Origin: Candidatus Hydrogenedentota bacterium
GTDB taxonomy: Bacteria > Hydrogenedentota > Hydrogenedentia > Hydrogenedentales > SLHB01
DNA: 41,187 nt
NCBI GenBank assembly: GCA_016215105.1
Contig: JACRLJ010000017.1
Coordinates: 16,456-57,642 of the forward strand
Direction: 5' to 3'
The notes beneath the pieces were generated by a model. That model was not told where the DNA came from, made no database searches, and was given only the letters and a program-made list of their open reading frames with translations. The position numbers and the translations under genes are program-made. Shown here in pieces: positions 16,212-26,300 of this stretch (position 1 is its first letter; the number at the start of each line of letters is the position of its first letter).

Positions 16212-18557
16212 GTGCAAGTATCCGTATCACCTGAGATTAACACCCTCCTGGACGACGCCGTCCGCCTTAGCATTCGGCTGAACAACTATTACGTAGGTGT
16301 CGAGCATGTGCTGGAGGCGCTTCTTGCGAAGAGCGCCCTGCTTCCACGGGCGATTTCGGACGCTCACCTGAAGACTCTCAACACCGTGTTCCGGGAAGTT
16401 CAGCGGACTGGATGGCGGGGGAGCATGCCGAGCACGGGGGGCGAGGTCTTCTATACTCCGCGATGCGGCGCGGCCGTCGCCGAAGCGGCCCGGCTGGCCG
16501 ACCGGCTGAGCAAGAGCCAGCCTTCCGCGGCGCACTTGCTTCTTGCGATCTTTGCCGATGCGCAGTCGTCTCCGAGCAGGGCCATGGACCGTCTTGGGAT
16601 GAACCGGGGTGAGCTGGTGAACGCGCTGTACGCGGAGCTTTCGTCCGAGCGAAAGCGCGCATCGGCGCCGGCGAAAACAACGTCGGTGGCCCGGTCCGAA
16701 AAAGTGACTCGCGCCAAGCGCGAAGCCGAAGAGGACGACGAGCCTTTCAAGCCCGATATTCTCGAGACCGTTACGCGCGATCTGACCGACGCTGCTCGGC
16801 AAGGCAAGATAGAGCCGGCGACCGGCCGTGAACATGAAATGATGGAAGTCCTTCAGATCCTCACGCGCAAGGGCAAGAACAACGTGATTCTGGTGGGAGA
16901 GGCTGGTGTCGGCAAGACCAAGGTTGTGGAAGGCCTTGCCATGGCCGGTGTCAGCGGCGAATTCAAGGCTCTGCTCTCCCAGTACCGCTTCTTGGAGTTG
17001 AACCTGGGCGCTCTCATGGCGGGGACGAAGTATCGGGGCGCCCTGGAGGAGAAACTGCGCGGCCTGCTGGAATCGCTGAAGAACGCCAAGGACACGGTTC
17101 TATTTATTGACGAGATGCACCTCATCATGGGGACGGGAGCGGGGGATGGGGGCGCGATGGACATTGCGAACTTGCTCAAACCGCCTCTGGCGCGCGGCGA
17201 GCTTCGCTGCATCGGCGCGACCACCCTTCAGGAATACCGGAAGTTCATCGAGAAGGATCCCGCGATTGAACGGCGTTTTCAAATGGTGCGAGTCGAACCG
17301 CTCAGCGAGGCCTCGACGTACCAGGTCTTGCTGAAGATGAAACCGTCCTTCGAGCAACACCACAACGTCCGCATTAGCAAGAAGGCGTTGTTCGCGGCCA
17401 TTACGCTGACCCAGCGCTACATGCCCAACCGGAACTTGCCCGATAAGGCGATTGATGTGCTGGATCAGGCCTGCGCGCGGTACCGGCTCAAAGCCATCGC
17501 CGCGAAGAGCCGTCCCGATCTGTTTGAGAGTGACAACGCTGAAACGATGTCGGAAAAGGTAACCCCTCACGACATCCGCAAAATCGTAAGCCAGATTTCC
17601 GCCATTCCCATCGAAGAGATCACCGCCGAAGAACGGCTGCGTCTCAGCGGCCTCGACAAGAAGCTCAAACGCAACATTATTGGCCAGGACGAGGCCATCA
17701 CCAAGACCGTGGCCGCGGTAAAGAAGTCGCGCGCCGGCCTTGCCGACCCCAAGCGCCCCGAAGCGGTCCTTTTGTTCCTCGGCCCGAGCGGGGTCGGCAA
17801 GACCCAGCTTGCCAAGGAGCTTGCCGATAACCTGTTTGGTTCGCCGGATCATCTCGTAACCTTTGACATGTCGGAGTACATCGAGGAGCACTCTGTTTCG
17901 CGTCTTCTTGGCGCTCCGCCCGGCTATATCGGAAGCGATGAGGAGGGCCGGCTGACGGGCGCCGTGCGGAACAAGCCGTTTTCGATATTGCTGTTTGACG
18001 AAATCGAGAAAGCGCATCCCCGTATATTCGATATACTTCTTCCCGTGTTCGACGAAGGACGGCTCAAAGATTCCCGCGGCCGGGACGTGAGTTTCCGCAA
18101 CTGCATCATCATTCTTACGTCGAACATCGGCGCCCAGAGCTTGCACCGCGGCGACGATGGTAATTTTGGCAAACTCATGGACGAGTTGCGAGGGCACTTC
18201 CGTCCGGAGTTCATCAATCGAATTGACGAAATCGTCCCGTTCTACCCGCTCTTGTTCGAAGACGTGCGCTCGATTCTGCGTCTGGCGATTCAGGATTTGC
18301 GCACTAGGCTCCTTGATCGTCAAATTGGCGTGCGCATGTACCAGCGCGCCTACGAATTCCTTGCCGGTCAGGGCTACAACTCCGATTTTGGCGCGCGCGA
18401 GTTGCGGCGCACGGTCGAGCGCTTGGTCATCAATCCCATCAGCGAGATGGTGTTGGAGGGGCGTTTTTCGGCGGGGGATATGATTGACGTGCTCATGGAA
18501 GACGACAAGCTGACATTTCGCAAAGGCGAACCCCACAGCAAGCAGGGGGCCGCATGA
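16212..18557 (+). CDS. ClpA/ClpV-like double AAA+ ATPase (Hsp100 family)
   Basis: About 781 residues. An N-terminal Clp repeat domain (about 1-140) and a charged linker (about 145-185) precede D1, with Walker A GEAGVGKT (about 229) and Walker B LFIDEMH (about 298). D2 has GPSGVGKT (about 524), LFDEIEKAH (about 594) and sensor LTSNIGA. D1 runs to D2 without the long coiled-coil middle domain of ClpB. I see no ClpP-binding loop of the LGF/IGF type, so it is probably a remodelling or unfolding ATPase working without ClpP. The GTG at 16212 follows GGAGG by four bases; an ATG at 16182 has no site. The next gene overlaps by ATGA. Confidence 0.88.
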   Translation: MQVSVSPEINTLLDDAVRLSIRLNNYYVGVEHVLEALLAKSALLPRAISDAHLKTLNTVFREVQRTGWRGSMPSTGGEVFYTPRCGAAVAEAARLADRLSKSQPSAAHLLLAIFADAQSSPSRAMDRLGMNRGELVNALYAELSSERKRASAPAKTTSVARSEKVTRAKREAEEDDEPFKPDILETVTRDLTDAARQGKIEPATGREHEMMEVLQILTRKGKNNVILVGEAGVGKTKVVEGLAMAGVSGEFKALLSQYRFLELNLGALMAGTKYRGALEEKLRGLLESLKNAKDTVLFIDEMHLIMGTGAGDGGAMDIANLLKPPLARGELRCIGATTLQEYRKFIEKDPAIERRFQMVRVEPLSEASTYQVLLKMKPSFEQHHNVRISKKALFAAITLTQRYMPNRNLPDKAIDVLDQACARYRLKAIAAKSRPDLFESDNAETMSEKVTPHDIRKIVSQISAIPIEEITAEERLRLSGLDKKLKRNIIGQDEAITKTVAAVKKSRAGLADPKRPEAVLLFLGPSGVGKTQLAKELADNLFGSPDHLVTFDMSEYIEEHSVSRLLGAPPGYIGSDEEGRLTGAVRNKPFSILLFDEIEKAHPRIFDILLPVFDEGRLKDSRGRDVSFRNCIIILTSNIGAQSLHRGDDGNFGKLMDELRGHFRPEFINRIDEIVPFYPLLFEDVRSILRLAIQDLRTRLLDRQIGVRMYQRAYEFLAGQGYNSDFGARELRRTVERLVINPISEMVLEGRFSAGDMIDVLMEDDKLTFRKGEPHSKQGAA

Positions 18558-19135
18558 GAGTTAGCGGTCAACCCGACACCTTGTTCGTCGTGAACGGTCC
18601 TGAAGACGGGGCCGAGTTTCCGATTGTTCGCGCGCCCTTCTACGTCGGTCAGGACCCGTCTTGCGCCGTGAACCTTCGCCTCGATACGGCGATTCGCGAG
18701 TGCAATGCCTTGCTGACCATTGTCTCCGAGGGGTACCGTGTCCGCCGTATGGATCGCAGCCCGGTCTACGTTGATGGCAAGCGGGCCGGTATGTTCCGAT
18801 CTCGCATTGTGCGATCCGGAGGCTCCGTTCAAGTGGGGCACACGCTCTTGCTGCTCGAATGTTCGCCTGATGGACTGGCGAGCCGCAGTCATGGCATTGT
18901 CTCCGAAGGGGATTTCGGTTGGGCCGTCCAGAAGGGGCTGGTCGGCGTAGTGAGCGGAACGGGACGTTTGATCAACAGCGTCCTGCGCGTATTTGGACGT
19001 CTATTGACGAGTTGGATGGCGCTTTTCTCGATGGCCATCCTCCTATACGTCTTCTGGCCGTGGTTTCACTACACCGTCAACGGCCTAGTCAGAATCCTCT
19101 ACTCGCGAATCCTGGGATTTCTGTTCAGCGGGTAG
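18554..19135 (+). CDS. membrane-anchored protein with degenerate FHA domain
   Basis: 193 residues. It overlaps the ATPase gene by ATGA, so the two are translationally coupled. The N-terminal 110 residues have an FHA-like pattern (FPIVRAPFYVGQDPSCAVNL, then VYVDGKRAG and VQVGHTLLLL). The usual phosphothreonine contacts are changed: GR is GQ, the S-R-x-H block reads RECN, and the later N-G is D-G. After a linker the C-terminus has one clear hydrophobic segment (about 153-172, MALFSMAILLYVFWPWFHY) and a second weaker one. It probably tethers the ATPase or a partner at the membrane. ClpV-FHA pairs occur in secretion systems, but no other such genes are visible here. Confidence 0.7.
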   Translation: MRVSGQPDTLFVVNGPEDGAEFPIVRAPFYVGQDPSCAVNLRLDTAIRECNALLTIVSEGYRVRRMDRSPVYVDGKRAGMFRSRIVRSGGSVQVGHTLLLLECSPDGLASRSHGIVSEGDFGWAVQKGLVGVVSGTGRLINSVLRVFGRLLTSWMALFSMAILLYVFWPWFHYTVNGLVRILYSRILGFLFSG

Positions 19136-19138
19136 CCA

Positions 19139-21964
19139 CTATTTCGCTCGGCCGCATTCCGAAGTGCGATGCAAGGCTGCCCGCACTTTTTCGATGAGCG
19201 CCCCCGGCTTGTACGGCTTTTGGATGAAATCCGCGAGGGCGGAATCCGTGAAGCGCTCGAAGGCGTCCTGTTCGCTGTACCCGCTCGATAGAATCACTCG
19301 CGCTCCCGGATCGACCGTCCGCAGTTCACGATACACTTCTTCTCCGTTCATGTACGGCATGGTCATATCCAGCAACACCACGGATATCCGCTGGCGATGC
19401 TCCCGGTAGATGGCCAGCCCTTCGCGTCCGTCGTGCGCGAGCAATACCGTCAGTCCGCACCGCTCAAGAACGCTCCTAACCATAGTGCGCACGACCGCCT
19501 CGTCGTCGATGACGAGGACGAAGCCCTCGCCCCGCCACGTAGTCCATTCGTCGTTGTCGCGTGTTTCGGCGAGTACGGCAACCGGCTGGTATGAACGCGG
19601 GAAAAGCACTTGAAACGTGCTGCCTTCTCCGGGCGCGCTCGATACCCGGATGGCGCCCCGATGCGCGCGCATAATGCCCTGCACGGCCGCCAAGCCCAGT
19701 CCGCGTCCAGTGAACTTCGTTGTAAAGAACGGCTCATAGATGCGGCGCAACGTCTGCTCGCTCATCCCGATACCGGTATCACGGACTTCGAGCACGACGT
19801 ACTCGCCTTCCGGCAAATGGGACTCACCGGCCACCGCGGCCAGCTCCGAAGCCGGAACCGTCGTTACCCGCGTGGAGATGGTGATTTCGCCGCCGTGGTC
19901 TCCGACGGCGTCCGATGCGTTGGTGATAAGGTTCATCGCTACTTGCCGAATTTGGGTTGGATCCCCTTCAACCGGGGGCAAGGCGGCGTCAAACGCGAAC
20001 CGCAGCGACGCGCTTTTGCTGATGGCTGCGCGCAAGAGATGGACCATTTCTTCGACGATCCGCGACAGGTTTACCGCTTGCACGGTAAACTTTCCCTTGC
20101 CCGAATAGGCCAGCATCTGCCGCGTCAAGTCGGCCGCGCGCAACGCCGCGGTCTCGACGTGTTTTACGCTTCCGTACGCCGATGAGGCGGGATCGAGGTC
20201 CGTGAGCGCGAGACCGGCGTTGCCGAGCACTCCCATGAGCAAGTTGTTGAAGTCATGGGCGATGCCACCCGCCAGCACCCCGAGGCTCTCGAGCTTCTGG
20301 GCATGCTGTATCCGCGCCTCGAGTTTGCGCCGCTCCTCCTCTTGGGCCTTTCGCTCCGTGATGTCGCGGCTGTTGATGACGATTCCGTTTACACTCGGAT
20401 CGTTAATTAGGTTCTGAGCGATAACTTCAAAGTTCCGCCACGTTCCGTCCCGGTGGCGGTGGCGTAGCTCGAAACGGCCCACCCCGTATGGACGCTGCAG
20501 CATACGCCGATACGTCCGGTAGCCCGCCGCGCGGTCCTCGCGATGGACATAGTCGAAACCAATTTGCCCGGTCAAGTCTTCTGGCGTGTAGCCGGCAATA
20601 CGTTCGATTGACGGGCTGACGTACCCGATTCGGCCATCGGGGTCCATTACCGCGATGATATCCGACCCATTTTCAATCAAGGCGCGAAACCGTTGTTCGC
20701 TTAATTGCAGCATCGCTTCCGCGCGACGGTGAGCCGTAATGTCGATACCGATTCCCGCCAGCATTCGTCCCCCTGGACTGACAAAGGGGAATTTGAAGGT
20801 GAACCACTCGTGGGGACCGTCCGAGTGTGGAAGCGCTTCGACAAATTCCATGGTCTCGTTGGTGCGCAATACGCGGCGATCGTTTTCCGTGATCTTCTGC
20901 GCCATCTCGATGGGCCAGACTTGTTCGTCAGTCTTCCCGATGAGATCCTGCGCGGACACGCCGAAGGCGCGAACGAACCGCGCGTTCGCATATACGTAGC
21001 GGCCGTCGTCGCTCTTCATGAACGCCACCGCGGGGCTATTGTTCATGAACTCCTCGAACAGGCGCTGGCTTTCCGAAAGAGCCGCCATGACGGCGGAACG
21101 TTCGTCTTGAGTGCGCTCGATGCGTTGCGCCATCCGATCGAAGGCATGTTGAAGCCGTTGGATTTCATCCCCTTCGGGGTCGGCCCGCCCCAAGCCGCTG
21201 CGCGCGGATAGATCCCCTCTGCCAAGCCGCGCGGCCTGCTGCGCCAGGTCGCGCGCGGGCCGCAACACCAGGCGCAAGAGCAGATAGGAGATTGCCAGAC
21301 AGATCGTCACGCCGCTTACGAGAGCCAAGAGCGCTCGCCGCTCCGTGCCCGTTCTCAACGCGTTTGTAACGTCGTTGAAATCAAACGTTAGGCACGCGAC
21401 CCCATAGGGTGGCGCGGGATTGCCGTCTCCCGTCGCCGACTCCCCCGCCAAGGGGGTAACAATCGTGAACTGGCGCCGGTCCGCGGTATCGTAGATTAGT
21501 GTGCGGTGTTGCTCGATTGCCTCACGAATCTGGATGTTGGTGAGCGAAGCCGCAAGTTCCGGCGGCCCCAACTTGGCAATTACGCCGCCTTGCTTGTCTG
21601 CGATGACGACGGATGTAATCGTTGGATCATAGCTGACTTTGGCGGCCAAGTTTTGAAGCTTCATTCGGGTAGCGGAGTCGAGCTCGCGCCGTCCGTCGTA
21701 AATGGACGTGATAGCGCACGACACCGTCGTCGCCAGCGTTGTGCCGCGGTGTTGGAGCCGGTAATCAACCACGGAAGACGCGGTAAGACGGCCCATGACA
21801 AAGATAACGCCGATGAGGCCGGCCAAGAAACCGCAAAGCACGGCCATGATCTTGAAGGAGAGCGAACGCCTGAATGGAAACCGGAGTTTCACCGTAGCTG
21901 GGCTCTCCTGGCGTGAGCCAGTTGGCATGGATGCGGGGCTTGTGGGCGGAAGGAGGCGGCGCAC
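19139..21964 (-). CDS. hybrid sensor histidine kinase (HAMP-PAS-PAS-HisKA-HATPase-REC)
   Basis: 941 residues. Two membrane helices (about 37-57 and 207-228) flank a periplasmic sensor of about 150 residues. A HAMP linker and two PAS domains (about 300-410 and 425-540) follow. The kinase core has the phosphoacceptor His570 in GIAHDFNNLL and ATP-lid motifs RDTGIGMS and GRGLGLAAVQGI. The C-terminal receiver has VLVIDDE, Asp866 in VVLLDMTMP and a Lys in FIQKPY. There is no adjacent response regulator or DNA-binding gene, so the output partner is unknown. The GTG start at 21964 has GAGG seven bases upstream; later starts (ATG 21928) lack a site. It converges with the FHA gene, three bases apart. 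Confidence 0.92.
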   Translation of the reverse strand: MRRLLPPTSPASMPTGSRQESPATVKLRFPFRRSLSFKIMAVLCGFLAGLIGVIFVMGRLTASSVVDYRLQHRGTTLATTVSCAITSIYDGRRELDSATRMKLQNLAAKVSYDPTITSVVIADKQGGVIAKLGPPELAASLTNIQIREAIEQHRTLIYDTADRRQFTIVTPLAGESATGDGNPAPPYGVACLTFDFNDVTNALRTGTERRALLALVSGVTICLAISYLLLRLVLRPARDLAQQAARLGRGDLSARSGLGRADPEGDEIQRLQHAFDRMAQRIERTQDERSAVMAALSESQRLFEEFMNNSPAVAFMKSDDGRYVYANARFVRAFGVSAQDLIGKTDEQVWPIEMAQKITENDRRVLRTNETMEFVEALPHSDGPHEWFTFKFPFVSPGGRMLAGIGIDITAHRRAEAMLQLSEQRFRALIENGSDIIAVMDPDGRIGYVSPSIERIAGYTPEDLTGQIGFDYVHREDRAAGYRTYRRMLQRPYGVGRFELRHRHRDGTWRNFEVIAQNLINDPSVNGIVINSRDITERKAQEEERRKLEARIQHAQKLESLGVLAGGIAHDFNNLLMGVLGNAGLALTDLDPASSAYGSVKHVETAALRAADLTRQMLAYSGKGKFTVQAVNLSRIVEEMVHLLRAAISKSASLRFAFDAALPPVEGDPTQIRQVAMNLITNASDAVGDHGGEITISTRVTTVPASELAAVAGESHLPEGEYVVLEVRDTGIGMSEQTLRRIYEPFFTTKFTGRGLGLAAVQGIMRAHRGAIRVSSAPGEGSTFQVLFPRSYQPVAVLAETRDNDEWTTWRGEGFVLVIDDEAVVRTMVRSVLERCGLTVLLAHDGREGLAIYREHRQRISVVLLDMTMPYMNGEEVYRELRTVDPGARVILSSGYSEQDAFERFTDSALADFIQKPYKPGALIEKVRAALHRTSECGRAK

Positions 21965-22075
21965 GGAGGCGCCTCGGTCCGATCCGGCGGCCGTGCGGCG
22001 GCTACGTCAACGATGACGCGTTCACTCCCCAGAATTGACTTCACGTTATCTCCCTGTCCCGCGTTACGGTGGCGG

Positions 22076-22103
22076 AGTATACCCCAAACGATTCTTAACA
22101 CAA
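22076..22103 (-). promoter_or_regulatory. possible promoter of the sensor kinase gene
   Basis: On the minus strand: TTGTGT (22103-22098), a 16-base spacer, TATACT (22081-22076). Predicted start is about 105 nt before the kinase GTG. It lies in the divergent region 21965-22180 shared with the NHL gene. Confidence 0.4.
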
Positions 22104-22180
22104 AAACGACAGACCAGGCGAAACTGCCGCCTTCGACGTCCACTTGCGGGCGGAAGTCCGTCGGTACTATCATTCCGGCG

Positions 22181-23176
22181 ATGAACACACGCGGGATATT
22201 GATGAGCGCATGCATGTTGCTCTTCGCGCCAGCCTTCGCCTTGGGCGCTCCCCTGCCGAATCCTGATTATCCCCGAGTCGACCCCGCGCCTTGGTATGAG
22301 GTCGATGCGCGTTGGCCGCACAAGCCGCCGGAATTCGAATGGGCCGCCGTTTCCGGCGTAACAATCGACCGCGAGGGCAATGTCTGGATGTACACTCGGA
22401 GTGCGCCGTCCATCCAGGTGTACGCGCCCGACGGCAACTACATCTTCGGCTGGGGAGACACCAAAGGCGCACATCACCTCAAGATTGATCGCGAGGGAAA
22501 CGTGTGGACCTCGGATTACCTGTCCAATGTCATCCAGAAGCGCCGGCGCGATGGAACGGTGCTCTTGACGCTGGGCACGGAAGGCGAGGCCGGCGCCGAT
22601 GAACGTCACCTCTTCAAACCCACCGATATGGCGTTTGCGTCCAACGGCGACGTATTTGTGACGGACGGTTACGGCAATTCCCGCGTGGTTCACTTTACGA
22701 AAGACGGAAAGTTCGTCAACGCGTGGGGAAGCCTGGGCGCCGCAGATGGCCAATTCAGCATACCTCACGCCATTGTCATCGACTCGAAAGATCGCATCTA
22801 TGTCGCCGACCGCAACAATGGGCGCATCCAGGTTTTCGATACCGCTGGCCGCCTTTTCGATTCGTGGAAGCGTCTCATTGTCCCATGGGGATTGTGGTTG
22901 ACGGACAAAGACGAGATTTGGGTTTGCGGTTCATCGCCGATGCATTGGGTGGAGCCTGGCGCTATGCTCGGATGTCCTCCAAAGGACCAAGTTGTTGCGA
23001 AGTTCAACACCGATGGAAAGATGCTTGAACTGCACACCTTTCCCAAGGCCGCGGATGGGCAGGAAAAACCCGGTGAACTCAATTGGGTTCACTGTATCGC
23101 CGTCGACCCGCAAGGCAATCTGTTCCTCGGCGATATCAACGGCAAACGCCTTCAGAAATTCGTCCGCCATCAATAA
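22181..23176 (+). CDS. secreted NHL-repeat beta-propeller protein
   Basis: 331 residues. The ATG at 22181 opens a signal peptide (MNTRGILMSACMLLFAPAFA), so the protein is exported. No strong ribosome site is seen. The rest is a chain of NHL repeats forming a propeller: GVTIDREGNVWMYTR, HHLKIDREGNVWTSD, TDMAFASNGDVFVTDGYGNS, HAIVIDSKDRIYVADRNNGR and HCIAVDPQGNLFLGD. The pattern is close to the peptidyl-alpha-hydroxyglycine alpha-amidating lyase-like group, but catalysis cannot be claimed. Probable role: binding or sensing outside the cytoplasm. Confidence 0.85.
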   Translation: MNTRGILMSACMLLFAPAFALGAPLPNPDYPRVDPAPWYEVDARWPHKPPEFEWAAVSGVTIDREGNVWMYTRSAPSIQVYAPDGNYIFGWGDTKGAHHLKIDREGNVWTSDYLSNVIQKRRRDGTVLLTLGTEGEAGADERHLFKPTDMAFASNGDVFVTDGYGNSRVVHFTKDGKFVNAWGSLGAADGQFSIPHAIVIDSKDRIYVADRNNGRIQVFDTAGRLFDSWKRLIVPWGLWLTDKDEIWVCGSSPMHWVEPGAMLGCPPKDQVVAKFNTDGKMLELHTFPKAADGQEKPGELNWVHCIAVDPQGNLFLGDINGKRLQKFVRHQ

Positions 23177-23198
23177 GCGTTGCCAGAGTTAGGGGTTT

Positions 23199-23310
23199 GG
23201 CCAGAAAGCCGGTTAATTGACGCGGCGCGGCCAGAAAGCATCTGTAAGTTGTTCAACACCAGCGCTCCCTTTTGCCGGGCTTTGGTATAAGGAGGCTTTC
23301 TGGCCGCGCC
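23199..23310. repeat. 16-bp inverted repeat with a third half-copy, between convergent genes
   Basis: GGCGCGGCCAGAAAGC (23224-23239) and its exact reverse complement GCTTTCTGGCCGCGCC (23295-23310) are 55 bases apart. A shorter direct copy, GGCCAGAAAGC, is at 23199-23209. The right arm ends just before the stop codon of the leftward CHAT gene. It may be a bidirectional terminator or the end pair of a small palindromic element. Confidence 0.6.
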
Positions 23311-23311
23311 T

Positions 23312-26300
23312 CTAGCGATAGTCGCCCTGCAAGCAGAAGGGCGCCCAGTGGAACGGGCTCGGGTACTGCTTCATCGTGGCGAGTTTCGCCTGCCGCAACG
23401 CCTCGGCTTTGTTCATCGTCTGCAAGTTCGTGTAGAAGCGTTCCATCAGGAAAGCCGTCGAGCGGTCGTCGACGGTCCAGAGGCTGGCCACGACGGACGG
23501 CACGCCCGCGGCGAAGATGCCGCGCGTTAGCCCCATCAGTTCGTTGCCCATGGACAACTCGCCCAAGCCGCTGTTGCACGCGCTCAGCACCACGAGCGAT
23601 GCGGACAAATTCATCTCGAACACCTCACCGGCGTGCAGGTAGGCATCGTCCTTCGTGTCCGGGGCAAAGCGCAACGAGGAGAGCATGGGATCGTCGTGAT
23701 TCAATTCTCCGTGGCAAGCCAGGTGGAGGATGTCGCAATCCGCGGCGTGAGCCTTGAGCGCATCTTCGGTCGCCTCGTCAAAGGTCAGCACGTCGGCTTT
23801 GGAGAAGAGACTTTGCAGGGCTCTTACTTCCTCTTCGGCGTGCACGAGCCGGAAGGCGGGGTTTTTCAGGTTAGGGTTGCCGAGGGCCAGGATACTGCCT
23901 TTGCGATGGCGCTCCTTGTCCATGCACACCTTTAGGATGTTGGCGCTGGGCGTGTAGGCCACGGCATGGTCTTCGATGAAATAGCGTCCTTTCTCGTCTT
24001 GTAGCGCCTCGAAGGGCAGATAATTCAGAACGTTGTCTGGCGAGATGTACACCAATTCGGTATTGAGATAGGGCAACACCGGTTTGAGCAGGAGAGAGTA
24101 TAGCTTCCTGGCGGCTGCAGAGCTCGCCGGGGCCTTCGAGCCCGCCTTTGGTTGGGCCTTTTCGACATTGAGGTCGCGGGTACCTTCAACTGAAATGCCG
24201 AGGTCCTTGCGAAACGCCACGATCAGATCGCGGACTTCCCGTCCGTCCACATCGGGAATGCGTATGCCGATTACGCCGTCTTCGCTGGCCAAGATCACGG
24301 TGTTGTTGTCTTTACCCAATTCCATCATGAAGCTGACCAGCGTTACGCCCTTGAGGCAGGGCTGGATGTCTTTCCACTCGGCGACGCGCGCGCTTTCGAA
24401 GCTAGTCAGTTCGAGTTTGGCCGCGCCCACGTCTTCTTTTAGCCGCTGATAGCTGGTTTGTTCGACGGTGAGATTGCGTTCGAGTCCGCGCAGCGAGTCC
24501 GCGGCGCCATCGGACCTGGCCTTGGTAACCTGCGCGGCCAGATTCTCCAACTTGGCCAGAACGACGCCCTGTTCTGCCTCGCGTTCCTTAACGAGGCCTT
24601 TTTTTTGGTCACGGCTTCCAGACTCAATAGGTCAAGCAAGGCGCGGCCCTTGTACTCTTCAGCGTATTTGAACGCCTTTTCGTAATCGCCTCTTTCGGTG
24701 TTGTGTTGTACGAGCCAGAGGCAGGCGCGCTCGAAATCCAACCCTACCGAACTCCGTTTGAACTTGTCCGAACCCACCCGGTCGCGAATGGCGTTGGTCA
24801 CCGCCAAAGCTTTCTCGTGATACTTCAGACAGGCATCCAAGTCCTTCTGCTCGGAGAGGTAGTGCTGAGCAATGTTGTTGTAGAACAGCGCGACGCCATC
24901 CCAGTATTCTTTGGGCGGAAGAGAATCGAAGTACCTGAGCAGGCGCTTCAGAATAGCGAACGAACCTGCTCTGTCGTTTGTTCTGTCGCAATACTGGGCA
25001 GCCAGGCCGGCGAGCTTGACGTCGTACCGGTCGGTGACATCGCCCGTCGACGGCACTTTCTTGAGCAACTCCTCGTAGAGTTCCTTGGCGCGGGGATCGT
25101 CGACACCGTGACACGCGAGCATCAAGCCAGCTCTGAAACTACGACCCGATAGAAGTTCCGCAGGCGCGCCTGCCCGCTGGTAGGCCTGTTCCGCCTGTTC
25201 GCAGTAGCGGATGGCGCTTTCCTCGTACGTCTTCTTCGTCTCCTTGCCAGTCGCCTGTAAGTCCAGGTCGGGCCGGATCGCCAAGTCGAAGTTCGCATGG
25301 GCAAGGTACTCGTAGGCAAAGCCAAGTTGGAAGGGGTAGTTCACTTCCTCGAACACTTCTGCGGCCTTAGGAGCATGTTCTAATACCTTCTCGGCCTGCC
25401 CGACGTTGCCGTATTGGTACGCCAACTGCAGTTCGATCCAGCCGTGTTGCCACAGCGCGTCAGGAGCGGGCTCAGGTGGAATCACAGCCCCTGCTTTCTC
25501 ATACTCCGCCACGGCGCGGTCGGGCCGATGATTATCGCGATGCCTTTCCGCAATTCCCAGATGCGCACGGTACGCGGTCCAGGATGGCGTATCCGAGATC
25601 AGGCTTCGCGTGAAGTCCGTGTAATCCTTGTATTCTTTCTTCTCGGTCTTTGGGGCCAGGTCAGGCGCTTTCTCCATTGATGTCATAGCGGAAGCGTAGT
25701 CGCCCGCCATGCGTGGCGCGTCGCCAAGCCACCTCCAGACGCGCGCCGGGCTCTGGGTCGAATCGGCGGACTGAGCCGCTAGCGCGGCCCTCTGCAGCAA
25801 AGGGATTGCCTTTTCGTACCGGCCTGCCTGGGTGTGGGCGTATCCCAACTTTCCAAGGAGACGTGCGTTGTCTGGCGCCAGATTGGCGGCTGTCTCGTAT
25901 GACTCGAGTGCTTCGTCCTTCGCGCCGTTGGCGTCTTGAAGCCATCCAAGACGTTCGTAGACTGTCGAGCCCGCGGCGCCAAGTTCGATGAGCTTTTTGA
26001 CGTACTTCTCAGCGGGCCGGCGATTCTCAACCGATTTACCGTAGGACGCCCAGTAGGTGTGAGCCATGCTCAGGGCCTTCAATAGCGCAACGTCGTTAGG
26101 GTGCTGCACGAGGCCCTCCCGGCCCACGGAGGCGGCTTCCGGGTAGTTCCCGTCAGCGGCGAGTTGCTCCACGAGTTTGGCGCGCACGGCGACGTCGTTT
26201 TCGTTGGCCTGAAGTTGGCGGCGAAGCTCGTCGGCCGGCGCGCTGCGCCCCAGAGAGCATGAAACGAACAACAGGCTCGACGAGACGAGCAGGATAGCGA

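Noticed and set aside
17100-18536. Long leftward frame (478 codons) antisense to the AAA+ gene
   Set aside because: It is a shadow of a strongly coding, well-recognised ATPase; no ribosome site or domain is seen.
16212-19135. Part of a type VI secretion system
   Set aside because: No sheath, tube, baseplate or membrane-complex genes lie nearby; only the ATPase-FHA pairing is suggestive.
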